From the NCBI RefSeq assembly GCF_015999335.1, contig NZ_JAEACP010000025.1:1-64000 (forward strand): a stretch of 64,000 nucleotides of DNA, in the 5' to 3' direction. Each line of letters begins with the position of its first letter. The stretch's first letter is position 1. Positions 23,267-31,899 of the stretch are shown here, one piece after another. The translations under genes and the position numbers were made by a program. A model generated the notes under the pieces. It was not told where the DNA came from. It saw only the letters and a program-made list of their open reading frames with translations, and did not search any database. The stretch comes from Tabrizicola soli (GTDB lineage: Bacteria > Pseudomonadota > Alphaproteobacteria > Rhodobacterales > Rhodobacteraceae).

Positions 23267-24406
23267 ATGACCAATTCCTGGCGCTTCTCGACTCTGGGCG
23301 ATCGTCACCGGGCCCTCGGCTCCAACCTGGAAGACTGGAGCGGGATGGGTACGGCCTGGTCCTATGAAAAGGGTGACCCGGATGCCGAATACATGGCGAT
23401 CCGCACCAAGGCCGGGCTGATGGACGTCTCGGGCCTGAAGAAGGTCCACATCACCGGCCATGCCGCCAGCCATGTGATCGAGCGCGCCACGACGCGGAAC
23501 GTCGAAAAGCTGATGCCGGGCCGCGCGGTCTATGCCTGCATGCTGAACGACGCCGGCAAGTTCGTCGACGACTGCGTGATCTACCGCATGGGGCCGAACA
23601 GCTTCATGGTCGTGCACGGCTCGGGCCAGGGTCATGAGCAGCTGACGATGGCGGCAACCGGCCGCGATGTCTCGATCCGCTTCGACGACAACCTGCACGA
23701 TCTGTCGCTGCAGGGGCCGATGGCAGTCGACTTCCTGGAAAAGCACGTCCCCGGCGTGCGCGACCTGGCCTATTTCAGCCACATGCCGACCAGCCTGTTC
23801 GGCAAGCCGATCACGCTGTCGCGCACCGGCTATACCGGCGAGCGCGGCTACGAGATCTTCTGCCGTGGCCAGGATGCCGTGGAAATCTGGGACCGCATCC
23901 TGGAAGAGGGCAAGTCGATGGGGATCATCCCCTGCCGCTTCACCACGCTGGACATGCTGCGCAGCGAGAGCTACCTGCTGTTCTTCCCCTACGACAACTC
24001 GGAAATGTATCCGTTCGAGAACGAGGGTCCCGGCGACACGCTGTGGGAACTGGGCCTCGACTTCACCGTCTCGCCCGGCAAGACCGGCTTCCGCGGTGCC
24101 GAGGAGCATTACCGGCTGAAGGGCAAGGAGCGTTTCAAGATCTGGGGCCTGAAGCTCGAGGGCAAGAACGTCCCCGGCAACGGCGCGCCGGTCTTCTCGG
24201 ACGGCAGACAGGTCGGGGTCGTGACCCAGGCGATGTACTCGCCGCTGAACGACTGGACGGTGGCGATCGCGCGGCTGCCGGTCGATCTGGCCGTCGATGG
24301 CAAGAAGGTCGTCGTGAACTGCGCCACCCATGGCAAGATCGCGGCCGAGACGCATTCGCTGCCGTTCTACGACGTCGAGAAGAAGCGGCGCAGCGCGAAG
24401 GGCTGA
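23267..24406 (+). CDS. dmmD: dimethylamine monooxygenase-associated GcvT-like protein DmmD
   Basis: This 379-residue aminomethyltransferase (GCV_T) family protein has family blocks AGLMDVSGLKKVHITGHAA, DLSLQGPMAVDFLE and LSRTGYTGERGYEIFC. In dimethylamine-degrading bacteria the dmmDABC operon encodes a heme-dependent oxidative N-demethylase; the GcvT-like subunit is thought to catch the formaldehyde unit on tetrahydrofolate. Start ATG at 23267 is preceded by GGGAG. It is the first gene of the operon. The DmdA (DMSP demethylase) family is related, but the following three genes point to DmmD. Confidence 0.85.
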   Translation: MTNSWRFSTLGDRHRALGSNLEDWSGMGTAWSYEKGDPDAEYMAIRTKAGLMDVSGLKKVHITGHAASHVIERATTRNVEKLMPGRAVYACMLNDAGKFVDDCVIYRMGPNSFMVVHGSGQGHEQLTMAATGRDVSIRFDDNLHDLSLQGPMAVDFLEKHVPGVRDLAYFSHMPTSLFGKPITLSRTGYTGERGYEIFCRGQDAVEIWDRILEEGKSMGIIPCRFTTLDMLRSESYLLFFPYDNSEMYPFENEGPGDTLWELGLDFTVSPGKTGFRGAEEHYRLKGKERFKIWGLKLEGKNVPGNGAPVFSDGRQVGVVTQAMYSPLNDWTVAIARLPVDLAVDGKKVVVNCATHGKIAAETHSLPFYDVEKKRRSAKG

Positions 24407-24416
24407 TCTTTGCATC

Positions 24417-24442
24417 GGGGTCCGTCGCTTGCGGCGGACCCC
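24417..24442 (+). other. hairpin between dmmD and dmmA
   Basis: GGGGTCCGTCGC and GGCGGACCCC can form a stem of about 10 bp with a short loop in the 58-bp gap. There is no U-run. It may stabilise the mRNA or set the ratio of DmmD to DmmABC. Confidence 0.4.
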
Positions 24443-24464
24443 ATCCTCCAAGGAACCGGATCCC

Positions 24465-25091
24465 GTGACGACAACTCTCATCCCCGTGGGCGCACCTTCG
24501 ATCACCAGCCGCCCGGTCTATGCGCCGCTCGAGCCGCGGCCCGCCAGCCAGCACCTGATCATCGCCGACGGCGAAGGGGCCGAGGCGGTGGTCGCGCTGT
24601 TCGGAAAGGCGAACGACCGTTCGGCAATGCTCGCCGCTGCGCAGGTCCTCTATACCCCCGGCCCGAACGGCACCGACCAGAGTGCGGCGCTCGAGGCGCT
24701 TGGCGTGGCGCAACTCTTCCGCGCGCCCACGATCCCGGCGCTCTTGCCGCGCCTTGCAAGGGTCCTCTCTGCCGCCCATATGGGCACGCAGTTCTACCTT
24801 GCCGGCACCGAGGGGCTGATTGGCCAGGCCGAGCGCGAGGTCATGAACACCGGCTTCCCGCATGCGTCGGTCCAGAAGGAACACCGGGGATCGACCGTGC
24901 GCCGGGTGCAATGCGTGCATTGCAAGGGCATTACCGAGAACGTGGCGACCGACCCGTTCAAATGCAGCCATTGCGGGCTGAACCTTTTCGTCCGCGATCA
25001 TTACTCGCGCCGGATGGCGGCCTTTCAGGGCGTCAACATCGACGCGGAAGACCCCGGCCAGGTGCCGGAAAGCGTGGTGAGGTTCAAATGA
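24465..25091 (+). CDS. dmmA: dimethylamine monooxygenase subunit DmmA (zinc-ribbon protein)
   Basis: This 208-residue protein ends with a four-cysteine zinc-ribbon-like module: CVHC at about 150-153 and CSHC at about 167-170, then GLNLFVRDHYSRRM. This C-terminal domain is characteristic of DmmA proteins. GTG at 24465 is chosen because AAGGAA lies upstream and the preceding in-frame sequence is not conserved in character (Arg/Ser-rich shadow of dmmD). It overlaps dmmB by 4 bp. It is thought to be the small subunit of the demethylase complex. Confidence 0.82.
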   Translation: MTTTLIPVGAPSITSRPVYAPLEPRPASQHLIIADGEGAEAVVALFGKANDRSAMLAAAQVLYTPGPNGTDQSAALEALGVAQLFRAPTIPALLPRLARVLSAAHMGTQFYLAGTEGLIGQAEREVMNTGFPHASVQKEHRGSTVRRVQCVHCKGITENVATDPFKCSHCGLNLFVRDHYSRRMAAFQGVNIDAEDPGQVPESVVRFK

Positions 25092-26050
25092 GCGGGGGCG
25101 CGAAACTCCAGGTCCGGGTGGCCGAGGTCGTCGAGGTCAACGAGCTGATCAAGCGGTTCCGCTTCGTCGCCCGCGACGGGTCCGAGCTGCCGGCCTTTTC
25201 CGGCGGGGCGCATACGGTGGTCGAGATGGACGACCAGGGCACGCGCCGGCTGAATCCCTATTCGCTGATGTCCGACCCCGAGGACCGTTCGGGCTATGAG
25301 ATCAGCGTGCGCCGCGATGAGGCGGGCCGCGGGGGCTCTCTGTTCATGCACCGGCATGTGGCGCCGGGGATGGAGATGGTGCTGTCGAACCCGGTGAACC
25401 TGTTCGCGCTGGACAACCGGGCGAAGAAGCACCTGATGATCGCGGGCGGGATCGGGATCACGCCCTTCCTGGCGCAGATCGCGCAGCTGACGCATTTCGG
25501 CGGCAAGTTCGAACTGCATTATTCGGCCCGGTCCAAGCCGCTGGGCGCCTACATGGACCGGCTGACGGCGGCGCATCCCGACCGGGTGCATTGCTACTTC
25601 GACGAGCTGGGCCAGCAGATCGACCTGAAGCGGGTCCTCGCCAATCAGCCGATCGGGACGCATCTCTACGTCTGCGGGCCGAAGGGCATGATCGCCTGGG
25701 TGCTGTCGACCGCCGAAAGCCTGGGCTGGCCGAAACAGGCGCTGCATTCCGAGGAGTTCCTGGCCCCCGGCACGGGTCTTCCGTTCCAGGTCGAGCTTGC
25801 GGCCAGCGGCAAGACCATCACCGTCGGGCCCACCCAGTCCCTGCTCGAGGCGATGGAGGCCAGCGGCGTCGACGCGCCCTACCTCTGCCGCGGCGGAGCC
25901 TGCGGGCAATGCGAAACGAATGTTCACAAATGCGACGGCACGATCCTGCACCGCGACCACTGGCTGACGCCGGAAGAACAGGCGTCGAACCAGAAGATCA
26001 TGCCCTGCGTCAGCCGCTTCGAGGGCAAGACCCTCGTCATCGACCGATAG
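25088..26050 (+). CDS. dmmB: dimethylamine monooxygenase reductase subunit DmmB
   Basis: This 320-residue phthalate-dioxygenase-reductase-type protein feeds NADPH/NADH electrons to the heme subunit. The flavin-binding domain carries RRLNPYSLMS, the nucleotide-binding domain IAGGIGITPFLAQI and YVCGPKGMI, and the C-terminal plant-type ferredoxin domain has cysteines at about 267, 272, 275 and 307 (CRGGACGQC spacing) for a [2Fe-2S] cluster. ATG at 25088 overlaps the dmmA stop, so translation is coupled. Confidence 0.88.
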   Translation: MSGGAKLQVRVAEVVEVNELIKRFRFVARDGSELPAFSGGAHTVVEMDDQGTRRLNPYSLMSDPEDRSGYEISVRRDEAGRGGSLFMHRHVAPGMEMVLSNPVNLFALDNRAKKHLMIAGGIGITPFLAQIAQLTHFGGKFELHYSARSKPLGAYMDRLTAAHPDRVHCYFDELGQQIDLKRVLANQPIGTHLYVCGPKGMIAWVLSTAESLGWPKQALHSEEFLAPGTGLPFQVELAASGKTITVGPTQSLLEAMEASGVDAPYLCRGGACGQCETNVHKCDGTILHRDHWLTPEEQASNQKIMPCVSRFEGKTLVIDR

Positions 26051-26059
26051 GAGACGACG

Positions 26060-27124
26060 ATGAGCCTTGATTTCAAGACCGGAGCCTTCAACGACTTCTT
26101 CCGCGACGAGACCTTCCGCGGCGATTTCACCTATCGCAACTCGAACCCGCGCCGGTTCCCGTTCCCGTTCGACCGCGACGACTACATGTATTCGGTCAAC
26201 ATGGAGCCGCATGTGCCCGGCCGCCCCGGTTCGGTGTTCGAGCACATCTTCGACGTGGACGAACATTATGTCGCCGAGATGAAGGACCGCGCCAAGGTCC
26301 TGGCGGACGATCCGCTGCGCTGCCAGTCGCTGCCGCACATGACGCTGGCCGGCTGGGACACGCTGGAACTGGTCATGGAGGCCAAGGCCCGGGATTATCC
26401 GCAGTGGTTCAGCCTGACCAAGGACGGCAACCGCTGGCACTGGATCAACCGGCCGCTGGGTATCGAACAGTCGTTCACATTCCTGGACGAATCGACTCTG
26501 CCCTACGGGCCGTTCGAATACATCATGCGCCAGACCCAGGGCGACTGGACGCTGCAGGACGAGCGCGACGGGACGCTCTGGATGGATGCGGGGATCGCGA
26601 CCAGCCAGGCGGACTGGTCGGTGGATTTCGACGTCGGCATGAACTTCCACGAATGGCATGCGCCGGTCCCGCTGGCGCATGAGAAGGGCGTCTTCGACCG
26701 GGCGCTGAAGTTCCTGCTCAAGCTGCAGCATGGCGCGCCGGTGCGGCGGTTCAACTGGACGATGACGGTGAACCCGCTGCTGGACACCGCGCCCGAGACC
26801 TATCCGAAATGGGGGCCGATGAAGGCGACCCTGACGCCCGAGAACCTGGGCCAGAAACAGCATCTGCGGGTGGAGTTGCAGACGCTTTACCGCCTGCCCC
26901 GGTCGAACGCGATCGCCTTCGACATCCGCTGCTACCTGGCCAGCTTCGACGAGATCGTGACCGTGCCGAAATGGGCCCGCCGCCTGCACCGGGTGATCCG
27001 CGACCTGCCCGAGGAACTGGCGACCTACAAGGGCTTCCTGCGCAACCGTCCGGCCATGGTGGAATGGCTGGCGAAACATGACGACGGGGCGCCGACCTCG
27101 CCCGGGTGGTGGCCCGATGACTGA
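26060..27124 (+). CDS. dmmC: heme-dependent oxidative N-demethylase subunit DmmC
   Basis: This 354-residue protein of the HODM alpha-subunit family (formerly DUF3445) has a PAS-like fold that binds heme and oxidatively demethylates secondary amines. Typical blocks are NSNPRRFPFPFDRDDYMYSV, LGIEQSFTFLDESTLPYGPF and LRVELQTLYRLPRSNAIAF. RBS AGGAGACG precedes ATG at 26060, 9 bp after dmmB. Subunit letters follow the conserved order dmmD-A-B-C; the naming of individual letters is the least certain part. It is expected to convert dimethylamine to methylamine using O2 and electrons from DmmB. Confidence 0.85.
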   Translation: MSLDFKTGAFNDFFRDETFRGDFTYRNSNPRRFPFPFDRDDYMYSVNMEPHVPGRPGSVFEHIFDVDEHYVAEMKDRAKVLADDPLRCQSLPHMTLAGWDTLELVMEAKARDYPQWFSLTKDGNRWHWINRPLGIEQSFTFLDESTLPYGPFEYIMRQTQGDWTLQDERDGTLWMDAGIATSQADWSVDFDVGMNFHEWHAPVPLAHEKGVFDRALKFLLKLQHGAPVRRFNWTMTVNPLLDTAPETYPKWGPMKATLTPENLGQKQHLRVELQTLYRLPRSNAIAFDIRCYLASFDEIVTVPKWARRLHRVIRDLPEELATYKGFLRNRPAMVEWLAKHDDGAPTSPGWWPDD

Positions 27125-28133
27125 TCGCGCCCCGGCCACGCCCCCGCTGCGGCTGGGGTTCCTGCTGTTCCCCGGTTTCCCGATGGCCTGCCTGACCTCG
27201 GCCATCGAGCCCTTGCGCGCCGCGAACGAGATCCGGGGCCGCAAGGAATTCGTCTGGTCGCTGGTCGCCGAAAGCCCGGCGCCCGTGCGGTCGAGCGCCG
27301 ACATCGGGTTTGATCCCGACGCGACGCTGCTGGAGGCCGAGGGGCTGGATCACCTCTACCTCCTCTCGCCACCCACGGCGGAATATGCCGATCCCCGCCG
27401 CTCGCCGGCCCGGCTGCGCTGGCTGGACCGGACCGGGGCAACGCTGGGCGCCTTCTCCGGCGGGATCTTTCCGCTGGCAAGGGCGGGGCTGATGGAGGGG
27501 CGGCCGTGCTCGGTCCACTGGTGCTATGAAGCGGCGTTCAAGTCCGACTTCCCCGGCATCGAGGCACGCGAGGCGGCGATCCTGATCGAGGGGCGGCGGA
27601 TCACGGCCAGCGGCGCGGGGGCGGTGTTCGACCTGATGCTGCGCCTGATCGAGGACCGGCTCGGCCGCGACTGCATGACCGAGGTGGCCTGCTGGTTCCA
27701 GCACCCCTTCGTGCGCGATGCCAATGCCAGCCAGAAGGTCCCGGTGGCCCGCGCCGGCGGCACCACCGACACGCTGCCCGCTCCGATCCGCGAGGCGATC
27801 CGGCTGTTCGAGACCCATGTCGAGGACCCGTTGCGCATCCCCGACGTGGCAGCGGCGGTGGGCCTGTCGGGCCGGCATTTCGAGCGGACCTTCAAGCGCG
27901 AGACCGGGCAGAGCCCCTTGCGGTATTATCACCACCTGCGGCTGATGAAGGCCCGGCAGCGGGTGCTGTATTCCAACGACTCGCTGCGCGAGATCGCGGC
28001 TTCGGTGGGCTACATGACGTCAAGCCCGATGATCCGGCACTATACCGAGCTTTTCGGCGTGTCCCCACGGGACGAGCGACGGCTGACCCAGTCGATGCGC
28101 CGCGCGCCGGTTCGGGTGGAGGCGGCGGAGTAA
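27117..28133 (+). CDS. GlxA-family AraC-type transcriptional regulator
   Basis: This 338-residue regulator has a DJ-1/PfpI (GATase1-like) N-terminal domain (about 10-190) and a C-terminal AraC HTH_18 domain (about 225-330; LRIPDVAAAVGLSGRHFERTFKRE as core). Related proteins (GbdR/CdhR/GlxA group) respond to quaternary or methylated amines. ATG at 27117 overlaps the dmmC end by 8 bp, implying cotranslation with the demethylase genes. It is a strong candidate activator of the dmm/tdm genes. Confidence 0.88.
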   Translation: MTDRAPATPPLRLGFLLFPGFPMACLTSAIEPLRAANEIRGRKEFVWSLVAESPAPVRSSADIGFDPDATLLEAEGLDHLYLLSPPTAEYADPRRSPARLRWLDRTGATLGAFSGGIFPLARAGLMEGRPCSVHWCYEAAFKSDFPGIEAREAAILIEGRRITASGAGAVFDLMLRLIEDRLGRDCMTEVACWFQHPFVRDANASQKVPVARAGGTTDTLPAPIREAIRLFETHVEDPLRIPDVAAAVGLSGRHFERTFKRETGQSPLRYYHHLRLMKARQRVLYSNDSLREIAASVGYMTSSPMIRHYTELFGVSPRDERRLTQSMRRAPVRVEAAE

Positions 28134-28156
28134 GGGCGCAAGGGCAGGGCGGTGAC

Positions 28157-29029
28157 TCACCCACCCTGCGCCAGGCTTTGCAGGCCCAGGCCGCCGATCC
28201 CGCTGAAGACGGTCAACACGCCCAGCCATTGCAGCGGCCGGACCCGCTCCCGCAGGATCCAGGCGGCCAGCACCACGGTCAGGACGCCGAACAGCGACGC
28301 GGCGACCGAGGCATATTCGGCGCGTGGCAATTGCCCGGCGGCGGTTACCAGCCCCAGCGCCAGCGCGTCGAAGGCCCCCATCAGCACCAGAAGCCAGGCC
28401 TGTCCCGGCGCCGGGGCAAGCCGGGCGCGTCGCAGCAGCGCAATGCCGAGGATCGCGGCGAGGGCGGCGACCCGCCCGATCAGCATGACCGGCAGTTCGG
28501 CCCCCTGGCGCGCCGCCTCCTGCCCGAGCGCGAAGCTCATGGCGAAGCCCGCCGCGCTGAGCCCGGCCCAGCCCATCGCCACCGCAGCGGGAGCGGCATA
28601 GCCTTCGGGCCCATCCTCGCGCGAGGCGGTGGCGACGATGGCGATGCCCAGGACGATCGCCACCACCGAAATCCAGTCTCCCGCCGTGACCGGCTGGCCC
28701 TGCGCGGCGGCGATGACCAGCGAGAGCATCGGGAAGGCCCCGATCACCGGCGAGACAAGCCGCACCGGCGCAAGGCTGAAGGCCCGATACAGCGCGCCGC
28801 CCGCCAACGCATAGGCCAGCCCATAGGCCAGCGCCACCGAGATGGCGCCATTGGTCATCGCCGTCCAGTCCCCGAGCGCCAGCGCGACCGGCGCCAGGGC
28901 AAGGCTTCCCGCACCGAAGACCACCAGCATGATCGGCAACAGCATCGCGCCTTGCGTCAGCTTCCGCGCCAGGAGGTCGTGGCCCGCCCAGACCAGGGCG
29001 GCGGTCAGGCCGAAACTCAATGCCAGCAT
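28157..29029 (-). CDS. EamA/DMT-superfamily transporter
   Basis: This protein of about 290 residues has ten hydrophobic helices in two EamA repeats (MLALSFGLTAALVWAGHDLL; second repeat from about residue 145). DMT proteins export or exchange small metabolites. ATG at 29029 is preferred; a GTG 15 bp upstream is possible. It is convergent with the AraC-type gene and divergent from tdm, so it may share a control region with tdm. The substrate is unknown. Confidence 0.85.
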   Translation of the reverse strand: MLALSFGLTAALVWAGHDLLARKLTQGAMLLPIMLVVFGAGSLALAPVALALGDWTAMTNGAISVALAYGLAYALAGGALYRAFSLAPVRLVSPVIGAFPMLSLVIAAAQGQPVTAGDWISVVAIVLGIAIVATASREDGPEGYAAPAAVAMGWAGLSAAGFAMSFALGQEAARQGAELPVMLIGRVAALAAILGIALLRRARLAPAPGQAWLLVLMGAFDALALGLVTAAGQLPRAEYASVAASLFGVLTVVLAAWILRERVRPLQWLGVLTVFSGIGGLGLQSLAQGG

Positions 29030-29141
29030 TTTGCAGCTTTCCACACATCGATTGCTTGCGTCAAAATGACCCTGTCGCTATTCTTGGTGATGAACAAGTT
29101 TTATCCTCATTAAAGACGGCGTGCCGCCCACGGGGGAAACC

Positions 29142-31505
29142 ATGCTCGACTATCCCGCCATTCTGCAAGGTCCGCCGCGCCCCAGCCGGATCCTGACGCC
29201 GCAAGGCTATTCGCGCCACGCCGGGCAGGAGCGTCATGTCGTTCCCGGCGGCGGGGCGCTGCTCATCCAGCTGATGACGGGCGACCGGCTGACGCTTGTC
29301 AACGACGAGGGCGGCCAACCCGTCGAACTGGTCGCGGCGGCGAAGGATGGGCGGATCGACGCGGCGATCCTGGGACAGGCGGCGAATTCCCCGGCCGAAG
29401 GGCTGAAGGCGATGCTTGCCTCGGGCGAGGAGAGCCTGGCCCGGCTGCGCAAGGGACTGGCGGCGCGGAAGATCGACCTTGGCAAGGCCGGGGGCCTTCG
29501 TCTGTTCGGGTCGGAAACTCTGGCCGGGGCCAGGGCCGAACTGACCGCGCTGGACGATGGCTGGCTGGTCGCCGCCGCCCCCGGCCTGCCGATGGCGCCC
29601 GAAGCGCAGGATACCGCGACGCAGGTCACCCTGCTGGTGCAAAGGGCCAGGCCCCGGATGGTCGGCCAGTATGACCTGCCCGACCCGCTGGCCGATCCGA
29701 TCCTGGACCTGCGGGTGAAGTCGGCCACGGCCGAGAGCTATTTCGTCAAGGCCGGCGACTATATCCAAATCCTCGACGTCGACGGGCGGCAATGCACCGA
29801 CTTCCAGTGCTTCGACGCCCGCAAGCTGGACAAGGGCATCCAGCACGCGCTGGACGTGACGACCAGCCGCACGTTGATGGGGCATGCCTATTCGATGCCC
29901 GGCCTGCATTCGAAATATTTCGACCAGGACTGGGTGCCGCTGGTCGAGGTGGTGCAGGATACCGTCGGCCGGCACGATGCCTTCGCCATGGCCTGCGCGT
30001 CGAAATATTATGACGACATCGGCTATCCGGGCCATGTCAACTGCTCGGACAATTTCAACAAGGCGCTGGCGCAGCATGGGGTGGACCCGCGGCCCGGCTG
30101 GATGGCGGTGAACCTGTTCTTCAATACGAACATCGATTCACATGGCGTCCTGATCAGCGACGAACCCTGGTCGCGGCCCGGCGACTATGTGCTGTTCCGG
30201 GCGCTGACCGACATCGTCTGCGTGAACTCGGCCTGCCCGGACGACACGTCGCCGGCGAATGGCTGGTATCTCTCGGACATCCATGTCCGCACCTATTCCG
30301 GGGCGGAGAAATTCTCCCGTTCCATCGCCTATCGCCCCACGCCCGCCTCGGAGCCGAAGATGACCAAGGAAACCGCCTTCCACGACCGGATCAGCCAGAA
30401 GACCCGCAACGTGGTGGAATACAAGGGCTACTGGCTGCCGCAGGTCTATTCGCAGAACGGTGCGCTGGAGGAATACTGGGCCTGCCGTCAGGCCGCCGTG
30501 GTGCTGGACCTGTCCCCCCTGCGCAAGTGGGAGGTGACCGGCCCGGACGCCGAGGCGCTGATGCAATGGGTGCTGACCCGCGACATGAAGAAGCTGAGCC
30601 AGGGCCAGGTGGTCTATTCCGCCATGTGCTATGAGCATGGCGGGATGATCGACGACGGCACCGTGTTCCGCCTGGGCCGCGACCAGTTCCGCTGGATCGG
30701 CGGCGACGAATATGGCGGGCACTGGATCCGGGAGCAGGCCGAAAAGCTGGGCCTGCAGGCGATGGTGCGGTCGTCCACGGACCAGTTGCACAACCTTGCC
30801 GTCCAGGGTCCGAACAGCCGCGAGATCATGAAGCGCATGATCTGGACCGCGCCGCACCAGCCGACGATCGAGGAGCTGGGCTGGTTCCGCTTCACCGTCG
30901 GCCGGATTGGCGGGCCGTCGGGCGCGCCGGTGGTGGTGTCGCGGACGGGCTACACGGGCGAGCTGGGCTTCGAGGTCTTCTGCCATCCGAAGGACGGTTC
31001 GGCGGTCTACGATGCGGTCTGGGCCAATGGCGCTGACCTGGGGCTGAAGCCGATGGGCCTGGCCGCGCTGGACATGGTGCGGATCGAGGCCGGGCTGATC
31101 TTTGCCGGCTACGATTTTTCCGACCAGACCGACCCGTTCGAGGCCGGGATCGGCTTTACCGTGCCGCTCAAGTCCAAGACCGACGATTTCGTCGGGCGTG
31201 ATGCGCTGATCCGCCGGAAAGAGCATCCCAGCCGCAAGTTCGTCGGCCTCGACATCGATTCGAACGTCGACGTCGGCCACGGCGACTGCCTGCATGTCGG
31301 CCGGGCGCAGGTGGGCGAGGTGACCTCCTCGATCCGCTCGCCGATCCTGGGCAAGAACATCGCGCTGGCGCGGGTGGACGTGGCCCATGCCGAGGTGGGA
31401 ACGGCGCTGGAAGTGGGCAAGCTGGACGGCCAGCAGAAGCGGCTGCCGGCGGTGATCGTGCCGCTGTCGCATTACGACCCGAAGAAGACCCGGCCGCAAA
31501 GCTGA
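29142..31505 (+). CDS. tdm: trimethylamine N-oxide demethylase
   Basis: Tdm converts TMAO to dimethylamine and formaldehyde. The 787-residue protein has an N-terminal DUF1989 domain with cysteine-rich zinc ligands (QCTDFQC near 225, VNCSDN near 310, CVNSACPDDTS near 370) and a C-terminal GcvT-like tetrahydrofolate domain (about 430-780; LDLSPLRKWEVTGPDAEAL, SRTGYTGELGFEVFC). The size agrees with characterised Tdm. ATG at 29142 follows GGGGGAAA; a GTG at 29121 is also in frame. It is divergent from the DMT gene, and a truncated hemoglobin gene follows 13 bp downstream. Confidence 0.92.
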   Translation: MLDYPAILQGPPRPSRILTPQGYSRHAGQERHVVPGGGALLIQLMTGDRLTLVNDEGGQPVELVAAAKDGRIDAAILGQAANSPAEGLKAMLASGEESLARLRKGLAARKIDLGKAGGLRLFGSETLAGARAELTALDDGWLVAAAPGLPMAPEAQDTATQVTLLVQRARPRMVGQYDLPDPLADPILDLRVKSATAESYFVKAGDYIQILDVDGRQCTDFQCFDARKLDKGIQHALDVTTSRTLMGHAYSMPGLHSKYFDQDWVPLVEVVQDTVGRHDAFAMACASKYYDDIGYPGHVNCSDNFNKALAQHGVDPRPGWMAVNLFFNTNIDSHGVLISDEPWSRPGDYVLFRALTDIVCVNSACPDDTSPANGWYLSDIHVRTYSGAEKFSRSIAYRPTPASEPKMTKETAFHDRISQKTRNVVEYKGYWLPQVYSQNGALEEYWACRQAAVVLDLSPLRKWEVTGPDAEALMQWVLTRDMKKLSQGQVVYSAMCYEHGGMIDDGTVFRLGRDQFRWIGGDEYGGHWIREQAEKLGLQAMVRSSTDQLHNLAVQGPNSREIMKRMIWTAPHQPTIEELGWFRFTVGRIGGPSGAPVVVSRTGYTGELGFEVFCHPKDGSAVYDAVWANGADLGLKPMGLAALDMVRIEAGLIFAGYDFSDQTDPFEAGIGFTVPLKSKTDDFVGRDALIRRKEHPSRKFVGLDIDSNVDVGHGDCLHVGRAQVGEVTSSIRSPILGKNIALARVDVAHAEVGTALEVGKLDGQQKRLPAVIVPLSHYDPKKTRPQS

Positions 31506-31518
31506 GAGGAAGCCGCGC

Positions 31519-31899
31519 ATGGACCCGATGATCGAGCGCATTGGCGGTGAGTCCAAGGTCCACTTGCTGGTGAACCATTTCTACGACTTGATCGAGACCC
31601 TGCCGCAGGGCAAGGCGATCATGGAGATGCACCTCAAGGGCCACGGTCTCGCCCATGTCCGCCCCGAACAGTTCGAATTCCTCTGCGGCTTCTTCGGCGG
31701 CCGGCGCTATTATCACGAGCGTCACGGCCACATGAACCTGCGCGAGATCCACGCCCATGTGGACATCCGCCTGCAGGACGCCGAGGACTGGCTGGCGCTG
31801 ATGGACCGCGCCATGGTGGAGACCGGGGTTTCCGAAACCGAGCGGACGCAGATCATGGCCACTTTCCGCCGGGCCGCGCTGACGCTGGTGAATGTCTAG
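31519..31899 (+). CDS. group II truncated hemoglobin
   Basis: This 126-residue 2/2 globin has HLLVNHFYDLIETLP, then EQFEFLCGFFGGRRYYHERHG and LREIHAHVDI, the last holding the likely proximal heme His (near residue 80). Group II globins bind O2 or NO with high affinity. RBS GAGGAAG precedes ATG at 31519, 13 bp after tdm, so it is very likely cotranscribed. It could supply O2 to the oxygen-using Tmm/Dmm steps or protect against NO or oxidants; this is inferred. Its stop overlaps the end of the convergent glycosyltransferase gene. Confidence 0.88.
   Translation: MDPMIERIGGESKVHLLVNHFYDLIETLPQGKAIMEMHLKGHGLAHVRPEQFEFLCGFFGGRRYYHERHGHMNLREIHAHVDIRLQDAEDWLALMDRAMVETGVSETERTQIMATFRRAALTLVNV

Noticed and set aside
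24410-26050. Long frame joining upstream sequence to DmmB
   Set aside because: The first 226 codons are an out-of-frame shadow of dmmA; the ferredoxin reductase starts at 25088.
28134-28170. Bidirectional terminator between the AraC-type and DMT genes
   Set aside because: GCAGGG...CCCTGC can pair, but the stem is short and mismatched and there is no T-run on either side, so it was not listed.
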